Below, one piece after another: positions 1 through 8,557 of a DNA stretch of 64,000 nucleotides. How positions within the stretch are numbered: position 1 is the stretch's first letter; each line of letters starts with the position of its first letter. The DNA is taken from the NCBI RefSeq assembly GCF_963678795.1, contig NZ_OY787453.1, forward strand, positions 310,001 to 374,000, in the 5' to 3' direction. The notes beneath the pieces are model-generated. The model searched no databases. It saw only the letters and a program-made list of their open reading frames with translations, and was not told the DNA's origin. Made by a program: the position numbers and the translations under genes. Source of the stretch: an uncultured Methanoregula sp. Lineage in GTDB: Archaea > Halobacteriota > Methanomicrobia > Methanomicrobiales > Methanospirillaceae.

Positions 1-376
1 TGGTGCCGTGGCAGGTTGCAGCGGTGTTATCGCAGCAGGCCTTGGCAATCTCGGCGATCTCGTTCCCCACGCTCTGGGCCTCGCAGTTGGTGGAGGACCA
101 GCCGAACATCAGGGGCTTCTTTGCCTTGGCGAGCATCTGTGCAGAGTATTCAGCAGCTTCATCGTAGCTGATCTCCTTCCAGCTGCCGTCAGCCTGGCGA
201 AGGCGGGGCCTGGTGACCCGGTCGGGCGACTGCGAGTGGAGGAACTTCTCGGTACCGATTGCACACGAATTGTTTACTTCGAGCAGTTTCTTTCCGTCGT
301 CCGAAACAATAACCTCAAGGTCATCGCAGAGTGTCCCGCAGAACGGGCAGATGACATCAGTAATGGTCTTGGTCAT
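1..376 (-). CDS. fwdB: Formylmethanofuran dehydrogenase subunit B, partial (N-terminal 125 residues)
   Basis: Catalytic subunit of the molybdenum or tungsten enzyme that reduces CO2 to formylmethanofuran, the first step of methanogenesis. The reading frame starts MTKTITDVICPFCGTLCDDL and runs off the left edge. The N-terminal Cys pattern (CPFCGTLCDD) is the iron-sulfur motif of the family. The last visible residues, around ATCHGT, place a Cys where the metal-pterin ligand of FwdB lies, so this is a cysteine and not a selenocysteine form. The ATG at 376 overlaps the fwdD stop (ATGA), which indicates translational coupling. Mo versus W specificity cannot be read here. Confidence 0.93.
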   Translation of the reverse strand, partial: MTKTITDVICPFCGTLCDDLEVIVSDDGKKLLEVNNSCAIGTEKFLHSQSPDRVTRPRLRQADGSWKEISYDEAAEYSAQMLAKAKKPLMFGWSSTNCEAQSVGNEIAEIAKACCDNTAATCHGT

Positions 377-780
377 CCTACCATCACCCCGCAGAGTTTC
401 TGGACAAGTTCAATGCCCAGGAGGATCGGTTCGTTCATAGCAACTTCCACGGTGACTGGTACACCCTTGAAGGTCGGCATGCCGGTGGAGTAGGTGTTGG
501 GGCTGATGACAGCGTTTGCCCACGGGCCCATGGGGATGAAAGCGACACCCGGGTGGGGTCCCTGCGTGGCTTCGACAGCTTTTACGACGACGCTGCCGAA
601 TTCACTGGTGACCTTCACGTTGGTGTTCTTCCATACTCCGAGTGCTTTAAATTCGACGGGGTCCATCTCGATGATACCGCAGGCAGTGCGGTACGAGGGC
701 TTCTCCTTGCCGCTCTCGATCGCAACGCCCTGCTGGATGGTCCTGCCGGAGATCAGGTTGACTGAAATTGACTTTGCCAT
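373..780 (-). CDS. fwdD: Formylmethanofuran dehydrogenase subunit D
   Basis: Small subunit (135 residues) carrying the molybdopterin-dinucleotide-binding beta-barrel that in other molybdoenzymes is the C-terminal domain of the large subunit. It starts MAKSISVNLISGRTIQQG, and VAFIPMGPWANAVISPNTYS is the typical conserved stretch. I chose the ATG at 780 because GAGG lies six bases upstream; an in-frame ATG four codons earlier (792) lacks a site. It overlaps fwdB by four bases and follows fwdG by 13 bases, forming one operon. Confidence 0.93.
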   Translation of the reverse strand: MAKSISVNLISGRTIQQGVAIESGKEKPSYRTACGIIEMDPVEFKALGVWKNTNVKVTSEFGSVVVKAVEATQGPHPGVAFIPMGPWANAVISPNTYSTGMPTFKGVPVTVEVAMNEPILLGIELVQKLCGVMVG

Positions 781-793
781 AGTATTCCTCACT

Positions 794-1054
794 TCAGGCC
801 TCGGTTGGGATCATCTCTCCCTTACCGGAGAGACGGATCACATCGTACGGGCAGGCCTTCACACAGACACCACAGCCGGCGCAGAGCTCAGCCTTGACAT
901 CCAGGTGGATGGACTTACCGTTACGGACTGCATAGATCTTCTCCTTTGTTGCGGGGTCGAAAGTATACAGTTCGAGTGCATCAACCGGACATGCAACCAC
1001 ACAGTTGCCACAACCGGTGCATTGCTCCATGTTTATATGTACAGAAAACGCCAT
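794..1054 (-). CDS. fwdG: Formylmethanofuran dehydrogenase subunit G, 2[4Fe-4S] ferredoxin
   Basis: Polyferredoxin-type electron carrier (86 residues) that feeds electrons to the FwdB active site. Two classical clusters are visible, CTGCGNCVVACP near residue 13 and CAGCGVCVKACP in the second half. It is the first gene of the operon read leftward (fwdG-fwdD-fwdB). The ATG at 1054 is preceded by GTGAT, part of the archaeal GGTGATC site; a GTG start at 1063 would add three residues. FwdF- or FwdE-type iron-sulfur proteins are alternatives, but the length and two clusters fit FwdG best. Confidence 0.88.
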   Translation of the reverse strand: MAFSVHINMEQCTGCGNCVVACPVDALELYTFDPATKEKIYAVRNGKSIHLDVKAELCAGCGVCVKACPYDVIRLSGKGEMIPTEA

Positions 1055-1388
1055 GCGTATCACACACTTGTCGTCGTAAGTTCTAGGTTACTCTGCAGGT
1101 TAGTTAAATGTTTCTAAACGTACAAATGGTTAATTTTTACAGGTTAAGTTAACAGGAAATTTTCTCAAGGCTGGGTTGATTGACTTATACCGTAAATATA
1201 TTCATGCTCCCGGTAAAAAATCTCCATGGCCGGATTGCGAAAAAAAGACCGTATTGCTAAAACCGGGAAACATACCGGCTGTTCCCGGGGCCTGATGTCC
1301 GGAATTTTCAAATGATATATTTATTTAAATATAATAATAACCGGCAAACAAATCATTGTAAATCTCAAAAAAACCAGCGCGGCCGGAT
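1055..1388 (-). promoter_or_regulatory. Upstream region of the fwd operon with candidate TATA element
   Basis: No gene is seen in this 334-bp stretch. On the minus strand ATATATTTAC (about 1192-1203) could be a TATA box, which would give a leader of over 100 bases. A short perfect palindrome GTTAAGTTAAC lies at 1143-1153 between it and fwdG. AT-rich sequence at about 1316-1345 is a second possible promoter region. The transcription start is inference. Confidence 0.35.
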
Positions 1389-1718
1389 TCACCCGGTGAT
1401 ACTACCCGGCCGGATCCTGCCGGTCTCCTTTGTAATGGCGGTCGTGGTCTGCGCCCTCATAATCGCCGGTTCCGGGACCGGAAGACCGTAGTTTTTTTCA
1501 GAGATGGCAGTATGATCCCGGAGCACGGTCAGGGCCGGGAGCGGGTAACCCGGCAGGCCGATGACCGGTTTTTTATTGATACGGCCGGTGATGACCGGTT
1601 TTCCCGGCTTTATTGCAACGCCATGGACGAGCATTTCCCCGGGCCCTGCGTTCACATCGGCAGTGATGTCCTCCAAGTATCCCTGCATCCCCCGGTAATT
1701 GCACAACCTTCCCGGCAT
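1389..1718 (-). pseudogene. Remnant of moeA (molybdopterin molybdenumtransferase)
   Basis: The frame encodes about 110 residues matching only the middle of MoeA, the enzyme that inserts Mo or W into molybdopterin. VHGVAIKPGKPVITGRINKK followed by PVIGLPGYPLPALTV is the MoeA signature where domain III ends. The N-terminal two thirds and the C-terminal beta-barrel domain are absent, the start has no convincing ribosome binding site, and a stop follows soon after the signature. I read it as a decayed copy next to the fwd operon. A short independent pterin-binding protein is possible but unlikely. Confidence 0.7.
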
Positions 1719-2298
1719 TCATGCCTTTCGTACTCAATTTTCTTCTTATCCGTGTATACCATGCATGGATCATCAGGCATGAACTATGAATACCGTAAGC
1801 ATATCCGGTATGAAAAAATGAAAAAATCTGCTCTAAGATGAAGTGAAGGAATTCTCGCATGATCATATATTCATGGTTGTGAAGTCAGCGGGATGCCGGA
1901 GTCACCGGATGCATCAGCCTTGTTGTTGAAACGCACATGAACGGGGTTCACACCCGAAGTATGAAAATCGTACCGATGCGAGTAGTCCGTCTCATGGCCC
2001 CGGTACGGCACGGCAGGGCAATTACCATTTTTCAGACATGAGCAGGTAATTGAAGCGCCGCGGGAGCGTCCCATCGGGAGCGGCGCAGGTTATCTCAAAA
2101 GGGGTAAGGGGGTGCAAAGCCCCATCATCATATCAGGGGATTGTAATGATTTTCAACTGAAATCTCCCTGCCGACTCGTGTCCGACCCTTATTGCCTGTC
2201 AGATATGCCGTGCAATACCTTGCAATTGCTGCTGGCAAATGTTGATTATGCTATTTGTGAGAGTATTCATCAGCCCCTGATGGGGAGGAGTTGAATCG
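1719..2298. other. Noncoding region holding dispersed repeat copy 1
   Basis: No convincing gene. The right half is the 228-bp repeat described separately. The left part (1740-1925) is AT-rich, with short A-runs and the palindrome CATGCATG near 1760, and looks like decayed sequence. A strong ribosome binding site (GGGGAGGAG) for the HEAT-repeat gene lies at its right end. Confidence 0.5.
1928..2155 (+). repeat. Dispersed repeat / candidate structured RNA, copy 1
   Basis: This segment recurs in the same orientation at 51524-51752. Shared blocks include GAAACGCACATGAACGGGG, TTTTTCAGACATGAGCAGG, GCGGCGCAGGTTATC and CCCCATCATCATATCA, separated by diverged stretches. Local hairpins can be drawn: GCGCCGC with GCGGCGC around TCCC/GGGA, and GGGG with CCCC around TGCAAAG. 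The TCCC/GGGA stem becomes TCCC/GGGG in copy 2, which still pairs. No reading frame is conserved well enough to suggest a protein, and the strand of any transcript is not known. Confidence 0.8.
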
Positions 2299-2682
2299 AT
2301 GCAGAATATTGTTGCAGCACTTGCAAAAAAGGACAATCTTGAACGATGGAAAAATGTTATAGATCTGGAAAAGTTCGGCCAGCCGGCATCCGAATTCCTT
2401 ATTCAGGCACTGGCTGATGAGGATCGCTGGGTCAGGTACCTTGCCGCAGATGCACTTGCAAACATCGGTGCCACGAACTCCGTAGACTCCCTGATATCAC
2501 TCTTAAGAGATCCGGATCAGGACGTACGTTTCGCAGCCGCCTCGGCACTTGGAAAACTTGGCGATGTCAAAGCTAAAAAGAACCTTGAGGAAGTGATCAG
2601 GCGCGATAACGGGTACGTAAAGATCGCTGCAGAAGAAGCATTGATGAAACTATCTCCTCAGGGATTTGTACCCTCATTATAA
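2299..2682 (+). CDS. HEAT-repeat (PBS-lyase type) protein
   Basis: A 127-residue all-helical protein built of HEAT or PBS-lyase-type repeats. The repeats ALADEDRWVRYLAADALANI and LLRDPDQDVRFAAASALGKL are clear, with a third ending in AAEEALMKL. Such proteins act as protein-binding scaffolds; the partner is unknown. The start is set by GGGGAGGAG upstream of the ATG. It stands alone between the repeat element and the convergent PAS genes, so context gives no function. Confidence 0.85.
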   Translation: MQNIVAALAKKDNLERWKNVIDLEKFGQPASEFLIQALADEDRWVRYLAADALANIGATNSVDSLISLLRDPDQDVRFAAASALGKLGDVKAKKNLEEVIRRDNGYVKIAAEEALMKLSPQGFVPSL

Positions 2683-2868
2683 CTTAGAATTTCACCACAC
2701 CTGAAATCTCTACACTCAATAATCTTTTTTCTTTGTTTTATGCAGGAACCGGCTGGACCGGGTTATGGATATCCGGAAAAACGGCCGTAATTCCGTTAAT
2801 GCCCCAAAAAAAAGTGCGCGTAATAATTACGCAACGATGTTCATGAAATGCCGCCAGCCCGGGACTTA

Positions 2869-4308
2869 TCAGCGGCGGTGAAGTACCTGCTGCCGGAACA
2901 TCCGGCTGACCTCCGATTTTTCCCGTTCAGCAATGTTCTTGGCAATGGTAGAGATACCTACAATGTGCCCCTCTTCATCTTTGATGGGGGAGAGGGTGAC
3001 ACAGACCCCGAACCGCGATCCGTCTTTCCGCAGCCGGACCGTATCAAAACGCTCAATGGTCTCTCCCGAGGCGGCCCTCCGGAGGAAGAGGGCAAGCTGC
3101 TCCTGCAAATCAGGAGGGACAATAAGATTAATGGGTTTTCCGATAATCTCTTCTGCAAGATAGCCGTAATACCGCTCGGCAGCTTTATTCCAGCTCAGGA
3201 TAGTGCCATCGAGTGCTTTTCCAATAATCGCATCATTGGAAGAATTTACAATCGAAACAAGGACTGAGCGAAGCCGTTCTGATTCGAGTTTATCAGTCAG
3301 GTCTTCGTACACGATAAACTTCTCACCGCCCTCAAGGGTAATCGGACAGAAATGGATCTGGCGGACCTTCCCGTCTTTACAGGTAACCGGGGATGTGTGG
3401 GGTATCGCTTCGCCCCACCCGGTATATTCAGGATCCTGTTTTTTGCCAGGGATCCGGCTGTGTTCATGGCCGGGGAAAATTGCATCCGGATGCCATTCTT
3501 CATCCGGGGGAATATCGTTAATGGTGTACCCGAAGAGATGCTGGAATTTTTTATTCACGTACTGGTAATTTCCTGACAGATCTATGATCGATATGGGAAA
3601 TGGAGAGAGTTCGGTGATCATCCTGAAGCGGTCTTCATTCTCGAGGATTTTTTTTGCATCCTGCTGTTTTTCCGTGGAAATGGAGGATAACAGTATTTCA
3701 TGAGTCTGCTTGAGATCGTCAACCTTTTGCTGGAGACTGTCGTTCACAGAAATTAGCTGCTCGTATGATTCCTGCAAGTTTGCGTTTTTCCTGATAGCTA
3801 CATTATAAGAAGAGAGAACGATCGCAGGGATCCGGAGCTGGGTTTCAGGGATGATATGTGTCCTGCCTTCAAACGATACTTCACGGGCGGCACCTGCTCC
3901 TCCCGATTCCGGATGTCCCATTGACTGAAGGATGCTGTTGATCCGTGATACTACGTGTTCGGGTTCAAACGGTTTGATGATGATATCGCTCGCCCCGGCT
4001 TCCAGACCCTTGATCAGGTCGGGCGGGTCGAAGAGCTGGGTGACAAGGATGACCGGCAGGTCTCTGAGATTCTCGTCCTTTTTGATAGCGCTGCAGAGTT
4101 GATATCCATCCATCTCCGGCATGATAATATCGGTCAGCACGATAGTTGGCCGGTCGATTCTGATCTGTTCCAGTGCCTCCTTCCCATTCAATGCAAGGAC
4201 GACCTGGTATCCTTCCGATTCAAGGATGTGCATGAGGTATTCTGCCTGGGTCCGGCTGTCCTCGACAACCAGGATTTTCAGATCGTTATTCTCATTTTCC
4301 GTTTTCAT
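2869..4308 (-). CDS. Response-regulator receiver protein with two PAS domains
   Basis: A 479-residue cytoplasmic signalling protein. Residues 10-130 are a receiver (KILVVEDSRTQAEY, phospho-acceptor Asp in IVLTDIIMPEMDG at about residue 60, Lys in IIIKPFEP). A coiled coil follows (about 185-225), then PAS near 228-345 and PAS near 350-470. There is no kinase or output domain after the second PAS, so it probably takes part in phosphorelay through protein contacts. AAGGTG precedes the ATG. The next gene upstream, on the same strand, is a related HTH-PAS protein, and the third PAS of that protein closely resembles the first PAS here. Confidence 0.9.
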   Translation of the reverse strand: MKTENENNDLKILVVEDSRTQAEYLMHILESEGYQVVLALNGKEALEQIRIDRPTIVLTDIIMPEMDGYQLCSAIKKDENLRDLPVILVTQLFDPPDLIKGLEAGASDIIIKPFEPEHVVSRINSILQSMGHPESGGAGAAREVSFEGRTHIIPETQLRIPAIVLSSYNVAIRKNANLQESYEQLISVNDSLQQKVDDLKQTHEILLSSISTEKQQDAKKILENEDRFRMITELSPFPISIIDLSGNYQYVNKKFQHLFGYTINDIPPDEEWHPDAIFPGHEHSRIPGKKQDPEYTGWGEAIPHTSPVTCKDGKVRQIHFCPITLEGGEKFIVYEDLTDKLESERLRSVLVSIVNSSNDAIIGKALDGTILSWNKAAERYYGYLAEEIIGKPINLIVPPDLQEQLALFLRRAASGETIERFDTVRLRKDGSRFGVCVTLSPIKDEEGHIVGISTIAKNIAEREKSEVSRMFRQQVLHRR

Positions 4309-4531
4309 CAGTGCACCTTATTATGGGTTGGTGAATCAGATCCGCATCCCCGATACCAGCGGGCGGGGATATCGATCGTTTTCAGCCAGGCGGGATGGTT
4401 GGATCATTATGAACACAATTCTGTTTTCCTGAATGTGACCGCGGCTTTCTCCCGTTCGATCTCTTTTTGCCCGGCGGTTGTGAAAAAAATGTTTTTGCTC
4501 CACTTCCTGGTTGCAATCCGGTTTTTCCCTG

Positions 4532-5992
4532 TCACCATTTTCTGGGTATCTCCACAATTGCCTCGACCGGTGAGGGTGTTTTTCTCAGTTGGGATGGGGG
4601 GAACATGTTATTGAGACTGCGATAGAGGGAGGGGGCATCGGCTGAAGAATTTACCATGGTGGCAAACATCGTATGGAGCCGTTCTGCCTCGTTTTTCGAT
4701 GTAAGATCTTCATAGACGACAAACTGCTCACCATCCTGGAGAGGGGTTATAAATAATCTGATCTGGCGAACGGTCCCGTTTTTACAGGTAATCGAACAGA
4801 CACAGGAGCCGGTGTCATGAGTTGAGAGAGATGCAGGATCCCGTCTCCATAAGCGCATCAGATCCCTGCGTTCGGAAACATCGGGAAACGCCATCTGGAT
4901 CCAGTCTTTCCCGGTCGGCAGATCAGCGAGGCTGTACCCGAAGAGCTGCGTAAATGCATTGTTCGCGTACAGGAATTTTCCTTCACGGTCGAAAATGGTA
5001 ATAGGAAACGGGGAATGATCGGTGATCATGTGGAAGCGCTCTTCGCTCTCGCGGATCTTTTGCGCCTGCTCCCGTTCAGTGTTGATATCGCGTCCAACAG
5101 ACTGGCATTCAACCAGCGCACCTGAGTTGTCATAGATACCCCGGATGAACCACTGGTACCAGCGGTACTGCCCGGCGCTGTCCAGTATCCGGATTTCCCC
5201 GGCCTGAGCCTCATGGCTTCTGGTTATCCTCTGGAGCATATCACGGACAGGGATGTGATCTTCAGGAACGATGAATGATAAAAGGTTCTGCCCGCATACC
5301 TTCTCAAGAGAACTCCCCAGATACCGGCGCATCGGTTCATTGATGAATGTGATGGTTCCGTCAGGATGAAACCTGCAGATAAAGTCAATCTGGTCTTCGA
5401 CAATGGCACGGAACCGGGCTTCAGAGACCATCAGGCGTTCTTCAAACCGGATCTGTTCCGAGATGTCTTCACCAATGATCGTCAGACCCTCATCCATATT
5501 ATCAAATACCGTTGGAATGAGGCGCATCCGGTAATGGTAATCCTGATCCTGCAGGGTAATACTGAAATCCCGCTGGATTTCCCCTTTTTCCTGGAGTTCT
5601 CCAAAAATATTCGGAATATCCAGACGGGCAATAAGCGGAGACTTCACGTTCTCAATCAGGCTCCCGATCAGATCCTCACGTGATATGCCAAGAACACTGA
5701 TCGCATTCTCATTCGCATCGAGCACATGCATCTCATTATCGATGAGAAGGATGATGTCAGCAGAAAATTTCAGCATCGCGGAGACCGGCATTCTCTTCGA
5801 ATAGGTGTAGACCTTTGCGGGACCAAACGTGTTAAGATTGACATCTCCGGAAATGAGAAGAATTTCCAGATATTTTGCTGCAGAATTGCGATTTAGCCGG
5901 AGTTTTTCAGCAATATCAGTGATGGAAAGGCCATTTCTATGAAAACGGAGGAGATTTTTGATCTTTTTCAATGGTTCCGGCTGATTATTCAC
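4532..5992 (-). CDS. HTH-PAS-PAS-PAS sensory regulator, C-terminally truncated
   Basis: The N-terminus carries a winged-helix of the type GLSITDIAEKLRLNRNSAAK, common in methanogen sensors, followed by three PAS domains (about residues 60-165, 180-300, 305-420). The last PAS ends in QFVVYEDLTSKNEAERLHTM, parallel to the neighbouring receiver-PAS protein. After MVNSSADA the two diverge abruptly: the neighbour continues into another PAS, this one into 30 unrelated residues and a stop. I take the GTG at 5992 as start because the next 28 upstream codons look like AT-rich leader; an ATG at 6076 is the alternative. Confidence 0.8.
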   Translation of the reverse strand: MNNQPEPLKKIKNLLRFHRNGLSITDIAEKLRLNRNSAAKYLEILLISGDVNLNTFGPAKVYTYSKRMPVSAMLKFSADIILLIDNEMHVLDANENAISVLGISREDLIGSLIENVKSPLIARLDIPNIFGELQEKGEIQRDFSITLQDQDYHYRMRLIPTVFDNMDEGLTIIGEDISEQIRFEERLMVSEARFRAIVEDQIDFICRFHPDGTITFINEPMRRYLGSSLEKVCGQNLLSFIVPEDHIPVRDMLQRITRSHEAQAGEIRILDSAGQYRWYQWFIRGIYDNSGALVECQSVGRDINTEREQAQKIRESEERFHMITDHSPFPITIFDREGKFLYANNAFTQLFGYSLADLPTGKDWIQMAFPDVSERRDLMRLWRRDPASLSTHDTGSCVCSITCKNGTVRQIRLFITPLQDGEQFVVYEDLTSKNEAERLHTMFATMVNSSADAPSLYRSLNNMFPPSQLRKTPSPVEAIVEIPRKW

Positions 5993-6276
5993 AATTGAAA
6001 AATTAAAGGTTTTATTATTAAAAAATATGCCATGCAATTTTGCATTATTTGACCTGATTATATTAACATAATGCAAAAGTTAATATTTTATTATTATTTT
6101 ATTATTTAAAAATATAATTATTGTAAGCGCTTCGTTCCAGGAGAAACTGCCCGTTTTTTTTATCGACGTGCATTAATTTTCGCGGGACAAATGATGCGCA
6201 ATGGCAGGGATAAACGATCTTCAGCCGGGAAAAAAACAGAAGTGAAACCTGTGGGCAGGAAAATTACCACAATCCC

Positions 6277-6720
6277 TTATGATAAGGGTATACCCGTCTT
6301 ATCCACCTCCTTATTCCCTGACGATTCCTCTCCCCTCTTCTGGGTACGTGTCAATTCCGGTTGACAGAATTCACTCGCCTCCTCATACCGGCTTATCGCC
6401 ACCCAGTACCGGCCCAGCGATTCCTCATACCTGCCAATCTCACAGAGGCGATCCGAGATCTCCTGCAGTGCCCGGGAATAGTACACTCTCGCCTCTTTTG
6501 GCCGGGACAGGTGCTGCAGGCAGTTCCCGGTCTCGTGCAGCGCGGCAGTATAGTTAGGTGCAATTTCAACGGCTTGTATGAAGACATGCAGAGCATCCTC
6601 GGTCTTTCCCTGGTTCAGGAGTTCAGATGCCTGCTGGAACTGGATCCGTGCTTCGGCAGGGATTCCTTTGGCCTTCGTGGTATCAATGATCTTTTGCGTA
6701 AGGGAGAGACCAGCGTCCAT
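6277..6720 (-). CDS. TPR-repeat protein
   Basis: A 147-residue cytoplasmic protein with two to three tetratricopeptide repeats (ASELLNQGKTEDALHVFIQA, then ALHETGNCLQHLSRPKEARV and a degenerate third). Proteins of this size serve as adaptors; partner unknown. The ATG at 6720 (MDAGLSLTQK) has no ribosome binding site but lies about 35 bases downstream of a TATA-like TATATATG, which fits a short-leader transcript. An upstream in-frame ATG at 6768 would lie on top of that promoter. Confidence 0.75.
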   Translation of the reverse strand: MDAGLSLTQKIIDTTKAKGIPAEARIQFQQASELLNQGKTEDALHVFIQAVEIAPNYTAALHETGNCLQHLSRPKEARVYYSRALQEISDRLCEIGRYEESLGRYWVAISRYEEASEFCQPELTRTQKRGEESSGNKEVDKTGIPLS

Positions 6721-7135
6721 GAGTATACACACGATAGTTAAAAAAGAATCATATATAGGAATTTGCAAAGCGGGTGTGCCTTGCGATAATAACTTAAAAA
6801 TCCCAATTAAGACAGGATTCCGGGCTGGATTGCCTGTCAGCCATCCGGCTGGGCAAAATAGCGGTTATGCCTCGCGGAGTTCAGGTTTCTTTTCACGGTC
6901 CCGGAAAAAACCGGGGTCCTGGATTTTCTGAAGGGATCTTTTCTCCATCCGGGCACTCCCGATTCTGCCGGAACGGGGAATGATATCCCGCCCGGGAATA
7001 AATAATCCGGTTCCGGTATTTCCAGCAGGATTGCATGATTATCTACACGGGAGGCAGGTTTTCGTCATCAACAGACAATTGTTAACAAAAATAATTTTAT
7101 TACTATGGCACTATCAACAATGCTAAGAGCCTGCC
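6721..7135. other. Intergenic region, promoters only
   Basis: A candidate promoter for the TPR gene lies at 6751-6760 on the minus strand (TCCTATATAT). AT-rich sequence at 7078-7105 (ACAAAAATAATTTTATTAC) precedes the rightward gene at 7136. Nothing else recognised. Confidence 0.45.
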
Positions 7136-7435
7136 ATGCCAAACCCGCACATCCAACTGATTGAAACCATCTGCAACGATGTCCTGCCCAATATGGTCCG
7201 CATCTATGAATCGAAGAAGATGAGCAATGCCCTGGATCGGGATCTGTTCGTAAAACTTCTTGAACAGAAAGTTGAGCTGGCAAACAAATCCGTAAAAATG
7301 CTGCCTTCAGTGGACCAGATTATGTACCGGGCAAAAATTGACCGGGCATATGCAGAAAATATTGACCGTTTACGAAAAGATACACCGATCCCGCAAACTG
7401 CCTGCGTGCAGAGTATACCCGGGGATCATTGTTGA
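7136..7435 (+). CDS. Conserved-looking hypothetical protein
   Basis: A 99-residue soluble protein with helical character (QLIETICNDVLPNMVRIYES, LLEQKVELANKSVKML). I do not recognise the family. An AT-rich promoter-like stretch lies 30-55 bases upstream and there is no clear ribosome binding site, so a short-leader transcript is likely. The neighbour 130 bases downstream is a 56-residue Cys-containing protein on the same strand. Confidence 0.6.
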   Translation: MPNPHIQLIETICNDVLPNMVRIYESKKMSNALDRDLFVKLLEQKVELANKSVKMLPSVDQIMYRAKIDRAYAENIDRLRKDTPIPQTACVQSIPGDHC

Positions 7436-7568
7436 TCCTGCTGTTGCCTTAATGTCCCGGTCAACCCTTATTTATTTTCTGCAGTGGAGAGATCCTGACC
7501 TGGGCTGCAATGGCAAACACGGTAAAACAAAAAAGATTTATTAATGAAAAAATTAAACATAAATTATC

Positions 7569-7739
7569 ATGGCTGAAAGAGCAAAGTGTGAATATTGTGT
7601 AAAGGATGCTATCGGGTTCCAGTCAATAGAGAGCGATTTTGCCTATGTCTGCCAGGACCATGCTGACCGCCTCCTTCTTGCACTCAAACCCGGTGAGAAA
7701 ACAATTTACGGTGTTTGTGTTCTCGAACGGTTCAGCTGA
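7569..7739 (+). CDS. Small Cys-rich protein (56 residues)
   Basis: The frame reads MAERAKCEYCVKDAIGFQSI and ends in YGVCVLERFS. It has a CxxC at residues 7-10, then YVCQDHADRLL, so Cys7, Cys10, Cys28 and His31 could bind a metal as a tiny zinc ribbon. The coding sequence starts about 30 bases after an AT-rich run (AAAAAAGATTTATTAATG) that may supply the promoter. No family name is known to me. Confidence 0.65.
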   Translation: MAERAKCEYCVKDAIGFQSIESDFAYVCQDHADRLLLALKPGEKTIYGVCVLERFS

Positions 7740-7968
7740 TGCGTGAATAAATTGTTACCGGCGTGAATCCCTGCGCCCGGAACTACAGCCGCCAACAGAC
7801 GCTGACGGAAGACCGGCCGGGTATAAAACCGGGTTTTGGTTTGTGGCAGGGTGTGTGTATCAGAACGAGAGGCGGATAGTGTCCCGGTACACATCCTGGA
7901 AAGGCGTATTGGCCGGGATGGAGATACCCTCCCCCGGACTAGTACTGACAAAAAGAAGAGGGCCCGGG

Positions 7969-8424
7969 TCACCAGACCTCGGGGAACGCCATATTGGTGT
8001 AAATGTCCTCAAGTCGTGCCTTGTGGCCCCGTTCCATGTTTGCCAGCTGGGTGAAGAGCAGCTGCGTCTCGACATCGGCAGCAGCGTTGGCAAACTGGGT
8101 ATACATCTGCATAGCTTCAAGTTCCTTCTTGATGGCAATGACCAGACCTTCGAGCGGCTTCATGTCCACCGTCAGCTTCGGTGACGGGATTTCATTGCCG
8201 ACCTTATAGTCATGCCCTGCAGTGAATTTCATCTTGCTGGCGTCTTTTGCCAGGAAGCCCTGGAGGAACTCGCGGTGTTTCTTCTCCTCGCCGGCAAGTT
8301 CATCAAAAAGCGATTTTAAGGCCTTGTCTTTTACTTTGTCGGAAACGCTCCGGTAAAATGTGTAGGCTTCCACTTCTCTGTCAATCGCGGTTGCAATGAT
8401 CTTCTTTGCATCTTCTGTTTTCAT
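7969..8424 (-). CDS. Rubrerythrin-like ferritin-fold diiron protein
   Basis: A 151-residue four-helix bundle of the rubrerythrin/ferritin-like family, probably an oxidative-stress or peroxide-handling protein in this anaerobe. Diiron ligand motifs appear in both halves: AIDREVEAYTFY and ELAGEEKKHREFL, then AIKKELEAMQMY and NMERGHKARLE. There is no C-terminal rubredoxin domain, so it is not a full rubrerythrin. I chose the ATG at 8424, twelve bases after GAGGAG; the ATG at 8436 directly abuts that site. It lies 134 bases downstream of fdhB on the same strand. Confidence 0.85.
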   Translation of the reverse strand: MKTEDAKKIIATAIDREVEAYTFYRSVSDKVKDKALKSLFDELAGEEKKHREFLQGFLAKDASKMKFTAGHDYKVGNEIPSPKLTVDMKPLEGLVIAIKKELEAMQMYTQFANAAADVETQLLFTQLANMERGHKARLEDIYTNMAFPEVW

Positions 8425-8557
8425 GATTTCATTCATCTCCTCATGGGAATCTTGGTGTAATTCACCATTTCTGTATGAGATCCTGTTCTTTTGTTTTTTC
8501 CCAAAAACAAGCCCTTCTGGCATGTCCGCCGGGAAAAAATTGTTATGAAGGAATTGT

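Noticed and set aside
1871..2074. Similar short frames on the minus strand at 1871-2074 and 51347-51586 (YDFHTSGVNPVHVRF-like)
   Set aside because: The similarity comes from the DNA repeat; the frames break outside one short block and have no ribosome binding sites, so I treat the repeat as noncoding.
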